Part shown: positions 25,240 to 32,839 of the stretch, one piece after another
Numbering within the stretch: the first letter of the stretch is position 1
Layout of the letters: every line of letters begins with the position of its first letter
Origin: an uncultured Parabacteroides sp.
Lineage (GTDB): Bacteria > Bacteroidota > Bacteroidia > Bacteroidales > Tannerellaceae
Length of the DNA: 64,000 nt
Assembly (NCBI GenBank): GCA_900552465.1
Contig: URZO01000003.1
Location: forward strand, 54,275-118,274
Direction of reading: 5' to 3'
Program-made: the position numbers and the translations under genes
Notes under the pieces: model-generated
Databases searched by the model: none
The model's input: only the letters and a program-made list of their open reading frames with translations
What the model was told of the DNA's origin: nothing

Positions 25240-25815
25240 CTATTTCTTCCAGCTAAATGATTGGATCAACTCTACGATGTCCTGTTTCAGATATTGGGTG
25301 ACAGGCGCCAGGGAATCTGCATTCGGGATGCAATCGTAATACAGAGCCCCGCGGAAAAAGCGGGAGACACTGTCGGTCAGCATAAACTGCAAAGGTGAAG
25401 CCGACTCGCCGTCCAGCAGGAAAAGCGAACCGTATACCTCTGCCTCCGGATTACTGTAGGCCTGTTCTTTGATCTGATCCGGATGCTTCGCCTGCCGCAC
25501 GACGAGGGCACGACATTCGTTTTCCGCCCCGCCTAAGGTAGCCGGTGTCACGGGCAGATAGCTGCAATATAGCTTCACATTCAACTGCGGATAGGAAAGA
25601 TTGATCCAGCCTGCCGGATTGCCGACCGGGGGAAGTTCCACCACAGCCCGTCGGGAAAGCCGGAAAGTATAAGGCAAATCCTCCACCGGGAGTTCCTGGT
25701 AGGAAGGAGCCGGCAAGTCGATACGGAAATAGCCGCGCGGCTTCGGCGTATATTCCGTACAAGAGGCACACACGGCCAACAACAAACCCCATAATATGCC
25801 GGCTGAAAGACGCAT
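25240..25815 (-). CDS. gldD: Gliding motility-type lipoprotein GldD
   Basis: The 191-residue protein has a lipoprotein signal (LLLAVCASC with lipid Cys at about 17-19), the GldD start YTPKPRGYFRIDLP just after it, and a compact domain ending in FSWKK. GldD is essential for gliding and type IX secretion in Flavobacterium, but Bacteroidales keep it without gliding. Its ATG overlaps the gldE stop by one base (TAATG), showing translational coupling. Its location is presumably periplasmic, membrane-anchored. Confidence 0.9.
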   Translation of the reverse strand: MRLSAGILWGLLLAVCASCTEYTPKPRGYFRIDLPAPSYQELPVEDLPYTFRLSRRAVVELPPVGNPAGWINLSYPQLNVKLYCSYLPVTPATLGGAENECRALVVRQAKHPDQIKEQAYSNPEAEVYGSLFLLDGESASPLQFMLTDSVSRFFRGALYYDCIPNADSLAPVTQYLKQDIVELIQSFSWKK

Positions 25816-27155
25816 TACTCCTCTTGCTTTTCCTTTTCCTGATCGGAAATACGGTTGAACTTGACTTTCAGGATACGGCGGTTATCGATCTCCAGGATCT
25901 GGAAACGATAGTCGTTATAGTCGATGATCTCACGGCGGCGCGGGAAGTCTCCTTTTATCTCCAACAGAAGGCCGGCCAGCGTTTCCACCTCTTCGGTCAG
26001 CTTGCCGAACTCGGCGGGATCGGCTTCGATCACACGGAAGAAGTCGGTCAACAATATCTTGGCTTCAAAAATGAGACTGCCGTCGGCCAGGCGGATAAAC
26101 AGCTTTTCGTCTTCATCATATTCATCGGATATCTCGCCGACAATCTCTTCCAGAATATCTTCCATCGTCACGATACCGGACGTACCGCCGAACTCGTCCA
26201 CGACGATCGCCATGTGTATCTTATTGGTACGGAACTCTTCCAGCAGGTCGTCGATCTTCTTCGTCTCGGGCACGAAATAGGCCGGACGGATCAGGCTTTG
26301 CCAACGGAACGTGTCGGGCTTCTCGACATACGGCAGGAGGTCTTTGATATACAGGATACCTTTAATATTATCTTCCGAATCGGCATAGACCGGGATACGG
26401 GAATAACCGGATTGAATAACGAAGTCGATCACGGCGCGAAAGCTCGTCTTGATGTCGATATCTTCCATATCCAGACGGGGCGTCATAATCTCGTCGGCCG
26501 TCTTGCTATAGAACTTGATGATTTCCGAAAGCATCTCTTTCTCTTCCGGCATTTCGGTGGAAGTCAGTTCCAACGCTTTGGAGAGTTCGTCGACCGAAAG
26601 GTCATATTTCTTCTTCACCAACGCCTTATTAATGACGCTGGTCGATGTCACCAACACCTTCGACAGCGGACGGCAGATGCGTTCCACCACATTCAGCACG
26701 GGGGCCGAACTGCGGACAAACCGCAACGAGTTCTTCTGCGCATAAATCTTAGGCATGATCTCGCCGAACAGCAAAAGCAGGAAAGTCAGGACAATCGTTT
26801 CCAGTATAAAGCCCAGCATTGGGGCGGCGGAGAAATTGATAATCGCATTGATGCCGTAGGTACACAACATAACGACAGCCACATTCACAAAGTTATTGGC
26901 TATCAGAATAGCGGCAAGCAGGTATTCGGAACGGTCCAGCAACTGCTGGATCAAAGGATCGGAAGGCGCATTCTCCTCCCGGATGTCATTGATGTCACCC
27001 GGGGTTAACGAGAAAAATGCCACTTCGGAAGCCGACACGAAGCCGGAAACAAACAGCAGGAGGATTGCAAGGCTTAACGCTATTACAGGACCTGCTGTGA
27101 GCGCCTGTATAGTAACCTGATCGAATAAGCCCGATAAATAATAGTCTGAGTCCAA
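25815..27155 (-). CDS. gldE: GldE, CBS-domain transporter-associated membrane protein
   Basis: The 446-residue inner-membrane protein has an N-terminal DUF21 membrane domain with several hydrophobic helices (about 17-180), a CBS pair (about 215-335, with IMTPRLDMEDID and VDEFGGTSGIVT), and a CorC/HlyC C-terminal domain (about 350-435). This is the hemolysin C/CorB-like family, probably linked to Mg or Co handling. The immediate coupling to gldD supports the name GldE. The stop codon overlaps the gldD start; ssb is 25 bases upstream. Confidence 0.92.
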   Translation of the reverse strand: MDSDYYLSGLFDQVTIQALTAGPVIALSLAILLLFVSGFVSASEVAFFSLTPGDINDIREENAPSDPLIQQLLDRSEYLLAAILIANNFVNVAVVMLCTYGINAIINFSAAPMLGFILETIVLTFLLLLFGEIMPKIYAQKNSLRFVRSSAPVLNVVERICRPLSKVLVTSTSVINKALVKKKYDLSVDELSKALELTSTEMPEEKEMLSEIIKFYSKTADEIMTPRLDMEDIDIKTSFRAVIDFVIQSGYSRIPVYADSEDNIKGILYIKDLLPYVEKPDTFRWQSLIRPAYFVPETKKIDDLLEEFRTNKIHMAIVVDEFGGTSGIVTMEDILEEIVGEISDEYDEDEKLFIRLADGSLIFEAKILLTDFFRVIEADPAEFGKLTEEVETLAGLLLEIKGDFPRRREIIDYNDYRFQILEIDNRRILKVKFNRISDQEKEKQEE

Positions 27156-27180
27156 GGGGAACCGTATTAGTTAAACAATA

Positions 27181-27681
27181 TCAGAACGGAAGATCGTCCG
27201 CACTGTTGGAATCTAAAGGTGTATCCGGTTGTCCGGATGCGGGTTGCTGATAGCCGGTTGCAGGCTGAGCCGTCTGAGGCTGGCCGCTGGGTTGGGATGT
27301 CATCCCCGTGCCGGTGTTAGTAGCGCCGTCACGATTAGCAGGAGCTGTACCGGTACTGTAAAATTCGACGCGGTCTGCATGGATTTCCGTCACGTAACGC
27401 TTCACGCCGGCCTGGTCGTCATAGTTGCGCGTGCGGATCTTACCTTCCACATACAGACCGGAACCTTTCTTCACCCATTTCTCTACAAAGGGAACCAAGT
27501 CACGGCGGACAACGACATTGTGCCATTCCGTACGTTCCGGCACAACCGTACCGTTAGCCAGGGTATAACCTCTCTCTGAAGTGGCAAGCGGAAAGTTGGC
27601 GACAGCAGCGCCACTATCGAAGTAACGTACTTCCGGATCACGTCCGACGTTACCGATTAATATAACTTTATTCAATGACAT
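27181..27681 (-). CDS. ssb: Single-stranded DNA-binding protein
   Basis: The 166-residue protein has the OB-fold start MSLNKVILIGNVGRDPEVR, the middle strands GSGLYVEGKIRTRNY, a Gln/Pro/Thr-rich flexible linker and the conserved acidic tail ADDLPF that binds partner proteins. It coats single-stranded DNA in replication, repair and recombination. It sits between mutY (upstream) and gldE in a leftward run, an arrangement seen in other Bacteroidales to my knowledge. Confidence 0.96.
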   Translation of the reverse strand: MSLNKVILIGNVGRDPEVRYFDSGAAVANFPLATSERGYTLANGTVVPERTEWHNVVVRRDLVPFVEKWVKKGSGLYVEGKIRTRNYDDQAGVKRYVTEIHADRVEFYSTGTAPANRDGATNTGTGMTSQPSGQPQTAQPATGYQQPASGQPDTPLDSNSADDLPF

Positions 27682-27738
27682 AGCTTTATTCTTTTATTAG
27701 TTTACAAAGAAACATAAATTCAGTCATTCTGACAAGTT

Positions 27739-28809
27739 TCACTCTAATTTCTCTAAATAAATATGTATCAGGCGGGGTACTGCATATTTATCAAGATCCC
27801 CCACCGACACAGAAAGGAAGCTCTGCAGCGCCTCGTTCTCCCGCTCTATCTCTATCCGGTAGAAAGTAGCATATAGGATCTGATGGGACAGGACATGCTT
27901 TACTCCGGACAATCCTACCGAGACATCCAGTTTTCCCGCTCCTGCGAAGAACCGGCGGAACGCATCCGTTTCCTGTAATTCCGCAAAGTCCATCGCCCTG
28001 TCGGTCTCGATAAGCGGAAACTCGTAAAGCCCCTCCCATATATCTTTCCCTTTCCGGCGGGACAGCCAGGTCTTACCGTTATAATTAATGTATAGATAAT
28101 GAAAATAGCGGTCCCTCGTTTTTGTCTTATTCTGTTTCACAGGATAAGACTGCACAGTCCCCGCCCCATAAGCCATACACCGTTCTTTCAAAGGGCAAAC
28201 CCCGCAATCGGGATTTTGAGGGATGCATTGCAAAGCTCCCAATTCCATAATGGCCTGGTTATGCAAACCGGCATACTCCGGGTCCATCACCACACCGGCC
28301 AGTTCTGTAAACGCTTTCTTCCCTTTTGGCGTATCGATTGGAGTATCCACGGCAAAGAGGCGTGAGAGAACCCGGAAGACATTCCCGTCGACCACCGGAT
28401 AAGGCTGGTTCCAGACAAAGGAGACGATAGCGGCAGCCGTATATTCCCCAATTCCTTTCAAAGATATTACATCCTTATATTGCTGTGGGAAAACACCTCC
28501 GAACCGTTCCATGATATCTTTGGCTGCAGCATGCAGATTACGGGCACGGCTGTAATAGCCCAAACCCTGCCAATATTTCAGCACTTCATCCTCTTCCGCC
28601 GATGCCAATGAGACTAAATCCGGGAACCGCCGGGTAAAGCGGAGGAAATAATCCATCCCTTGCGCAACCCGCGTTTGCTGAAGGATAATCTCGGATATCC
28701 AGATGATATAGGGGTCGGAAGATTCCCGCCAGGGCAACTCCCGTTTATGCTTTTGATACCAACCGCGCAATAAACGACTGATTTCTAACTCGTTTTCTAT
28801 CTGTGACAT
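27739..28809 (-). CDS. mutY: A/G-specific adenine glycosylase
   Basis: The 356-residue enzyme removes adenine paired with 8-oxoguanine. It shows the helix-hairpin-helix region LKGIGEYTAAAI with catalytic Asp in VVDGNVFRVLSR, the catalytic Glu in SEIILQQTR, the four-Cys iron-sulfur loop C-x6-C-x2-C-x5-C (from CIPQNPDC to ERC), and a C-terminal NUDIX-like domain that reads 8-oxoG. All key residues are present. It is the first gene of the leftward run toward ssb and gldE, with a -7 box about 47 bases before its ATG. Confidence 0.96.
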   Translation of the reverse strand: MSQIENELEISRLLRGWYQKHKRELPWRESSDPYIIWISEIILQQTRVAQGMDYFLRFTRRFPDLVSLASAEEDEVLKYWQGLGYYSRARNLHAAAKDIMERFGGVFPQQYKDVISLKGIGEYTAAAIVSFVWNQPYPVVDGNVFRVLSRLFAVDTPIDTPKGKKAFTELAGVVMDPEYAGLHNQAIMELGALQCIPQNPDCGVCPLKERCMAYGAGTVQSYPVKQNKTKTRDRYFHYLYINYNGKTWLSRRKGKDIWEGLYEFPLIETDRAMDFAELQETDAFRRFFAGAGKLDVSVGLSGVKHVLSHQILYATFYRIEIERENEALQSFLSVSVGDLDKYAVPRLIHIYLEKLE

Positions 28810-28855
28810 ACTGTTCTTTTTGGTCTTCTACAGACCTGCAACTGATTGATTACTG

Positions 28856-28863
28856 CAAACATA
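28856..28863 (-). promoter_or_regulatory. -7 promoter box for the mutY-ssb-gldED operon
   Basis: Minus-strand TATGTTTG lies 47 bases before the mutY ATG. It is 80 bases from the opposing HU promoter. Confidence 0.5.
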
Positions 28864-28942
28864 CACAGTTCCAATGAATTGTAAGGAAACTTTTTTCTTA
28901 AAAATTGGCTGGCAATTCTTTTTCCACTTAAATAAAAAGCTA

Positions 28943-28950
28943 TATATTTG
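28943..28950 (+). promoter_or_regulatory. -7 promoter box for the HU gene
   Basis: TATATTTG lies 52 bases before the HU ATG at 29002, in a strongly AT-rich region. Confidence 0.6.
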
Positions 28951-29001
28951 CATTCCAAAAAATTAATAGGTCCAAATCAATTATTTAATTAATTTATAGA
29001 C

Positions 29002-29274
29002 ATGACTAAAGCAGATATTGTAAGCGAAATTTCAAAAAGCACGGGTATCGACAAGCAGACAGTGCTGAACAGCGTAGAATCTTTCATGGATATCGTAAAG
29101 AGTTCATTGTCTCAAGGTGAAAATGTATACCTGAGAGGCTTCGGAAGTTTCGTGATTAAAAAGAGAGCCCAGAAAACAGCTCGTAATATTTCAAAGAATA
29201 CTACGATCATCATCCCGGAACATAACATTCCGTCATTCAAGCCGGCTAAGACTTTTTTGAACGAAGTAAAGTAA
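29002..29274 (+). CDS. HU family DNA-binding protein
   Basis: The 90-residue protein has the HU/IHF fold: helical N-terminus (TKADIVSEISKSTGI), the central turn VYLRGFGSFVIKKRAQKTARN and the C-terminal motif IPEHNIPSFKPAKTF with the intercalating Pro. It bends and compacts DNA as a dimer. The mS38-like peptide follows 37 bases later on the same strand, and RNase G after that. Confidence 0.95.
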   Translation: MTKADIVSEISKSTGIDKQTVLNSVESFMDIVKSSLSQGENVYLRGFGSFVIKKRAQKTARNISKNTTIIIPEHNIPSFKPAKTFLNEVK

Positions 29275-29310
29275 TTTAGTTATTATAGTTTAATTTAAAA
29301 TTTTAAAACA

Positions 29311-29400
29311 ATGCCTAGCGGAAAGAAAAGAAAAAGACATAAGATGTCTACGCACAAGCGCAAAAAGAGACTAAAGAAGAATAGACACAAAAAGAAATAA
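29311..29400 (+). CDS. 29-residue basic AURKAIP1/COX24-domain (mS38/bS22-like) peptide
   Basis: This 29-codon frame encodes a peptide starting MPSGKKRKRHKM and almost wholly Lys, Arg and His. It resembles the small bacterial proteins of the AURKAIP1/COX24 family (mitochondrial mS38, mycobacterial bS22), which sit near the decoding centre of the small ribosomal subunit. The conservation in Bacteroidales is from memory. It is too short for usual gene finders. It lies between HU and RNase G, followed by a terminator-like hairpin at 29420. Confidence 0.85.
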   Translation: MPSGKKRKRHKMSTHKRKKRLKKNRHKKK

Positions 29401-29419
29401 GTCTATTTGAGTAACTCTG

Positions 29420-29459
29420 AAGAACAAACTTAATAAGAGACCTTTTTAAGTTTGTTCTT
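29420..29459 (+). terminator. Terminator-like hairpin after the 29-residue peptide gene
   Basis: AAGAACAAACTTAA at 29420-29433 pairs perfectly with TTAAGTTTGTTCTT at 29446-29459, leaving a 12-base loop. The stem is AT-rich and the downstream T run is short, so attenuation ahead of the RNase G gene is also possible. Confidence 0.6.
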
Positions 29460-29501
29460 TGCGTATTTAATAAGGTCTCGTATTTAACACCTCTTTTTAT
29501 A

Positions 29502-31082
29502 GTGATTAGTGAATTAGTAGTTGATGTACAACCCAAAGAGGTATCTATAGCCGTACTGGAGGATAAGAACCTTGTTGAGCTTCAAAAGGAAGCCCGCAAT
29601 GTCTCTTTCGCCGTCGGCGATATATATCTGGGCAAGGTAAAGAAACTGATGCCGGGTTTGAACGCTGCTTTCATTGATGTAGGTTATAAAAAGGATGCAT
29701 TTCTTCACTATCTGGACTTAGGTCCAAATTTCAACACCCAGCAGAAATTCCTCAAGCAGGCACTGGGAGAACAGAAGGGAGAAAAAAAACTCCCTGCCAT
29801 CTCCAAACTGCAGTTACTTCCCGAAATTGAAAAAGACGGAAGCATCAGCAACGTGCTTAAAGTCGGACAGGAAGTGCTGGTGCAGATCGCCAAAGAGCCG
29901 ATTTCCACAAAAGGTCCCAGACTGACTTCCGAGCTTTCGTTTGCAGGAAGATACATCGTGCTGATACCGTTTGCCGACAAAGTATCGGTTTCCACAAAAA
30001 TCAAATCGAGCGAAGAACGTGCCCGTCTACGCCAACTTATTCAAAGTATCAAGCCGAAGAATTTCAGCGTAATCGTACGTACCTCTTCGGAAGGAAAGCG
30101 CGTTGCCGAACTCGATCATGAATTGAAGACATTGCTGAAACGCTGGGAAGAAAATATCCCTAAGATCACCAAAGTAAAAGCTCCTGCGCTCATTTACGAA
30201 GAGACAGCACGGGCAGTGGCTTTGTTACGTGACATTTTCAACCCCTCTTTTCAGAACATCTATGTGAACGATGCGGACATCTATCATAACATCCGTGATT
30301 ATGTCAGCCTGATTGCACCCGGACGGGAAGATATCGTACAACGGTATACCGGCGAGCTCCCTATCTTTGATAATTTTGCAATCACAAAACAAATCAAGTC
30401 CTTGTTCGGACGCACCGTCACATACAAAAGTGGAGCCTATCTTATCATCGAACACACGGAAGCCATGCACGTTATCGACGTAAACAGCGGAAACCGTTCG
30501 AAAGGCAGCGATGCCCAGGAAAAAACGGCGATTGACGTAAACACAGCAGCGGCAGACGAGATTGCCCGTCAATTACGCCTGCGCGACATGGGTGGCATTA
30601 TAGTAGTCGACTTTATCGATATGGCTGAAGCTGCCAACCGGCAGAAATTGTTTGAACACATGACCAAGGCGATGGTTAACGACCGTGCAAAACACAATAT
30701 TTTGCCGTTGAGTAAATTCGGTCTGATGCAAATTACCCGCCAACGTGTTCGTCCGGCAATGGATGTCGATACATCCGAAGCTTGTCCGACCTGTTTCGGC
30801 ACGGGTACCATCAAACCCTCTATCCTGTTTACCGACAGCCTGGAAGGAAAGATCGACTGTTTAGTGAACAAACACAATGTGAAGAAATTCGCCCTGCACG
30901 TACATCCTTATGTTGCAGCATTTATTAAAAGCGGAAGATTTCCGCTCAGTTGGAAATGGAAACTGAAATACTCGATGGGTATTAAAGTGATCCCTAATCA
31001 AAGTCTGGGCTTTCTGGAGTACAAATTTATCGACTCCGATAAGAATGAACTGGACATGATGGAAGAAAAAGAAATCAAGTAA
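29502..31082 (+). CDS. rng: Ribonuclease E/G family protein
   Basis: The 526-residue enzyme matches RNase G length. It has an N-terminal S1 domain (DIYLGKVKKLMPGLNAAFIDVG near residues 43-64), the RNase H-like/5' sensor region, the DNase I-like catalytic part with Asp residues in VIDVNSG and VVDFIDM, and the zinc link CPTCFGTG. It cleaves single-stranded RNA and matures 16S rRNA in other bacteria. It uses GTG as start codon (GTG ATT AGT GAA), chosen because the conserved N-terminus ELVVDVQ follows directly. A bidirectional terminator closes it. Confidence 0.94.
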   Translation: MISELVVDVQPKEVSIAVLEDKNLVELQKEARNVSFAVGDIYLGKVKKLMPGLNAAFIDVGYKKDAFLHYLDLGPNFNTQQKFLKQALGEQKGEKKLPAISKLQLLPEIEKDGSISNVLKVGQEVLVQIAKEPISTKGPRLTSELSFAGRYIVLIPFADKVSVSTKIKSSEERARLRQLIQSIKPKNFSVIVRTSSEGKRVAELDHELKTLLKRWEENIPKITKVKAPALIYEETARAVALLRDIFNPSFQNIYVNDADIYHNIRDYVSLIAPGREDIVQRYTGELPIFDNFAITKQIKSLFGRTVTYKSGAYLIIEHTEAMHVIDVNSGNRSKGSDAQEKTAIDVNTAAADEIARQLRLRDMGGIIVVDFIDMAEAANRQKLFEHMTKAMVNDRAKHNILPLSKFGLMQITRQRVRPAMDVDTSEACPTCFGTGTIKPSILFTDSLEGKIDCLVNKHNVKKFALHVHPYVAAFIKSGRFPLSWKWKLKYSMGIKVIPNQSLGFLEYKFIDSDKNELDMMEEKEIK

Positions 31083-31125
31083 ATAAAAAATCCCCGAAGT
31101 AAAAGACTCCGGGGATTTTTTATTT
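31081..31125. terminator. Bidirectional terminator after rng
   Basis: A 16-bp stem (31081-31096 with 31110-31125, core TCCCCG/CGGGGA) has A and T runs at its ends and separates converging genes. The rng stop codon immediately precedes or overlaps the left arm. Confidence 0.88.
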
Positions 31126-31139
31126 ACTTGATTTCCTTG

Positions 31140-32540
31140 TTATTTCGTTTTTGTTTTTGCCATATCCAAAGCAGAAGTCGTTGTGTAATATTTAGCCAGC
31201 ATATTAGGAACTTCCCAATCCGGTAATTTGCCATCCTTCAGATATTGCAGGAAGTGCTCCGTCACCTGACCGAAATGGGCTTCATGGCCTACACGGTATT
31301 TAGACGGGATCGTGATCTGCCATACGTTGTCGCCAATCTTATTTAAAGCCACACCCGGATATTCGGCAGAGACCTTTTCCATTGAAGCGGCAAGATCCTT
31401 TTCATAAGCAGCCAGATCGACACCTTCGACAGCCTCAACAAACAGTTCCGGCTGATAGTTTTGTTCTTTACCCTGACGGATCACCAAGTCGGCCTTACTG
31501 CCTTTCATCACTGAGAAGTGAGTATCGCCACCACCTTTCGGGAACGTATAGTTCCAGATAACAGATACTTTAGCTGTCACACCTTTGATCTTATACAGGA
31601 TATCACCATTGCAATACACTTTCAACGTATCATTTTCAACATCCTTTTTCAGAAAATCAGGATAAGCGTCCGTTCCTGTCACTTGCTTAAACTCTTCCGG
31701 ACTGATAGAGGTTGTCCAACGGTTGGCATCCAACAGTTCGATATCGTTCTTATAATCTATAACCTGCTCCGGAAATGCTTCCCACTGGACAAGGTCAACC
31801 AGGTGAGTCGTTACGTCGACAATACCTTCGCCTTGCTGCGCCACGTCGAAATACCAAACCGGACGTGTCAGCGGCTTATTATCTACAAGTTTAAACAGAT
31901 GATGCACACTCTCCTTTACGATAGCCGGCTCTTCGGGAGAACCTTTCAACTGTTCGCCATAGATTGCCGGAATGGTAGAAAGTTCACGCTGCAACATGGT
32001 CGTAATCTCGTTTCTTTCAGTCATGATGTCATACAACATGATATTTTTCTGTTTCGCTATATCGAAACACTCTTCCAGCAATTTAAAATTCCGGCTATTA
32101 ATAGCCATCGGCTTATCAGAAAGCACATTGATGCCGGCTTCAAGTGTCTTTTTAATGTATTCAGTCTTCTTTCCGTTATTTCCGGCCTGGATCATGACAT
32201 TACCTTTTTTTTCCGCCAGCATCTTTTCCAGATAATCCGGACCGGTATACACGATCTCATTCCACTGTGTCGGATTCTCCGCACGCGTATTAAAACCTTC
32301 GATACGTTTCAGGTGTTCATTCACATCAAAACCGGTGGGTGCGTACACATAAACATCTTTAGAAACTTGCGGATAAGACATTTTTTGCACTAATGCTGCA
32401 TGGAAATGTCCCGGATCAAGCGTAATCAACTTAACCTCACCCGGTACGCCGGTAAAGCCTTCAGCCGTTTTTTCCTGTTTTGTATTACAAGAAGCTCCAA
32501 CCAACAGAGCTGCCATAGAAAAAAGAAGATAGTTTTTCAT
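31140..32540 (-). CDS. Secreted Gfo/Idh/MocA-like oxidoreductase lipoprotein
   Basis: The 466-residue protein starts with a lipoprotein signal (VGASC, Cys18). The body resembles Gfo/Idh/MocA enzymes: a Rossmann-like start (VKLITLDPGHFHAAL, which lacks a standard GxGxxG), LSDKPMAIN in place of the EKP motif near residue 150, and a long C-terminal domain used in a family of extracytoplasmic putative oxidoreductases. If active it would need a tightly bound cofactor because NAD is scarce outside the cytoplasm. Such lipoproteins often accompany DUF1080 (3-keto-disaccharide hydrolase) proteins; one is at 46670. Substrate unknown. Confidence 0.85.
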   Translation of the reverse strand: MKNYLLFSMAALLVGASCNTKQEKTAEGFTGVPGEVKLITLDPGHFHAALVQKMSYPQVSKDVYVYAPTGFDVNEHLKRIEGFNTRAENPTQWNEIVYTGPDYLEKMLAEKKGNVMIQAGNNGKKTEYIKKTLEAGINVLSDKPMAINSRNFKLLEECFDIAKQKNIMLYDIMTERNEITTMLQRELSTIPAIYGEQLKGSPEEPAIVKESVHHLFKLVDNKPLTRPVWYFDVAQQGEGIVDVTTHLVDLVQWEAFPEQVIDYKNDIELLDANRWTTSISPEEFKQVTGTDAYPDFLKKDVENDTLKVYCNGDILYKIKGVTAKVSVIWNYTFPKGGGDTHFSVMKGSKADLVIRQGKEQNYQPELFVEAVEGVDLAAYEKDLAASMEKVSAEYPGVALNKIGDNVWQITIPSKYRVGHEAHFGQVTEHFLQYLKDGKLPDWEVPNMLAKYYTTTSALDMAKTKTK

Positions 32541-32594
32541 ACTATTATTATTAAATTATTGTAAGCTTTTTATATCGGAATGTATATACCGAGG

Positions 32595-32602
32595 CAAAGA
32601 TA
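32595..32602 (-). promoter_or_regulatory. -7 promoter box for the secreted oxidoreductase gene
   Basis: Minus-strand TATCTTTG lies 55 bases before the ATG at 32540. The rest of the 299-base divergent gap to dnaK shows no other clear element. Confidence 0.6.
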
Positions 32603-32839
32603 ATAAAACATTTCTATTTTTTCGCGTTTATGACAATTGCCTGATTACAATAGGCTCAGGGCTGGAAAATAGTATCTGTACCCTATCCGGAGACTGACGT
32701 ATTGTCACACTTTCTGTCAGCTAAACTTTTCCAAGGGCATCCTTGTTACTTTGGCATACGATTTGTAAGATAATTAGTGCAGCTCGAAAGAGAAAGGCAA
32801 ATACATAGAAAATAATAACAATTAAAATAGAAGAAAATT

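Noticed and set aside
25824..27008. Long rightward open frame of 394 codons opposite gldE
   Set aside because: It mirrors gldE codons, has no promoter and no recognisable domain.
32541..32839. CIRCE or heat-shock sigma promoter before dnaK
   Set aside because: No TTAGCACTC-type inverted repeat or convincing heat-shock -35/-10 pair was visible.
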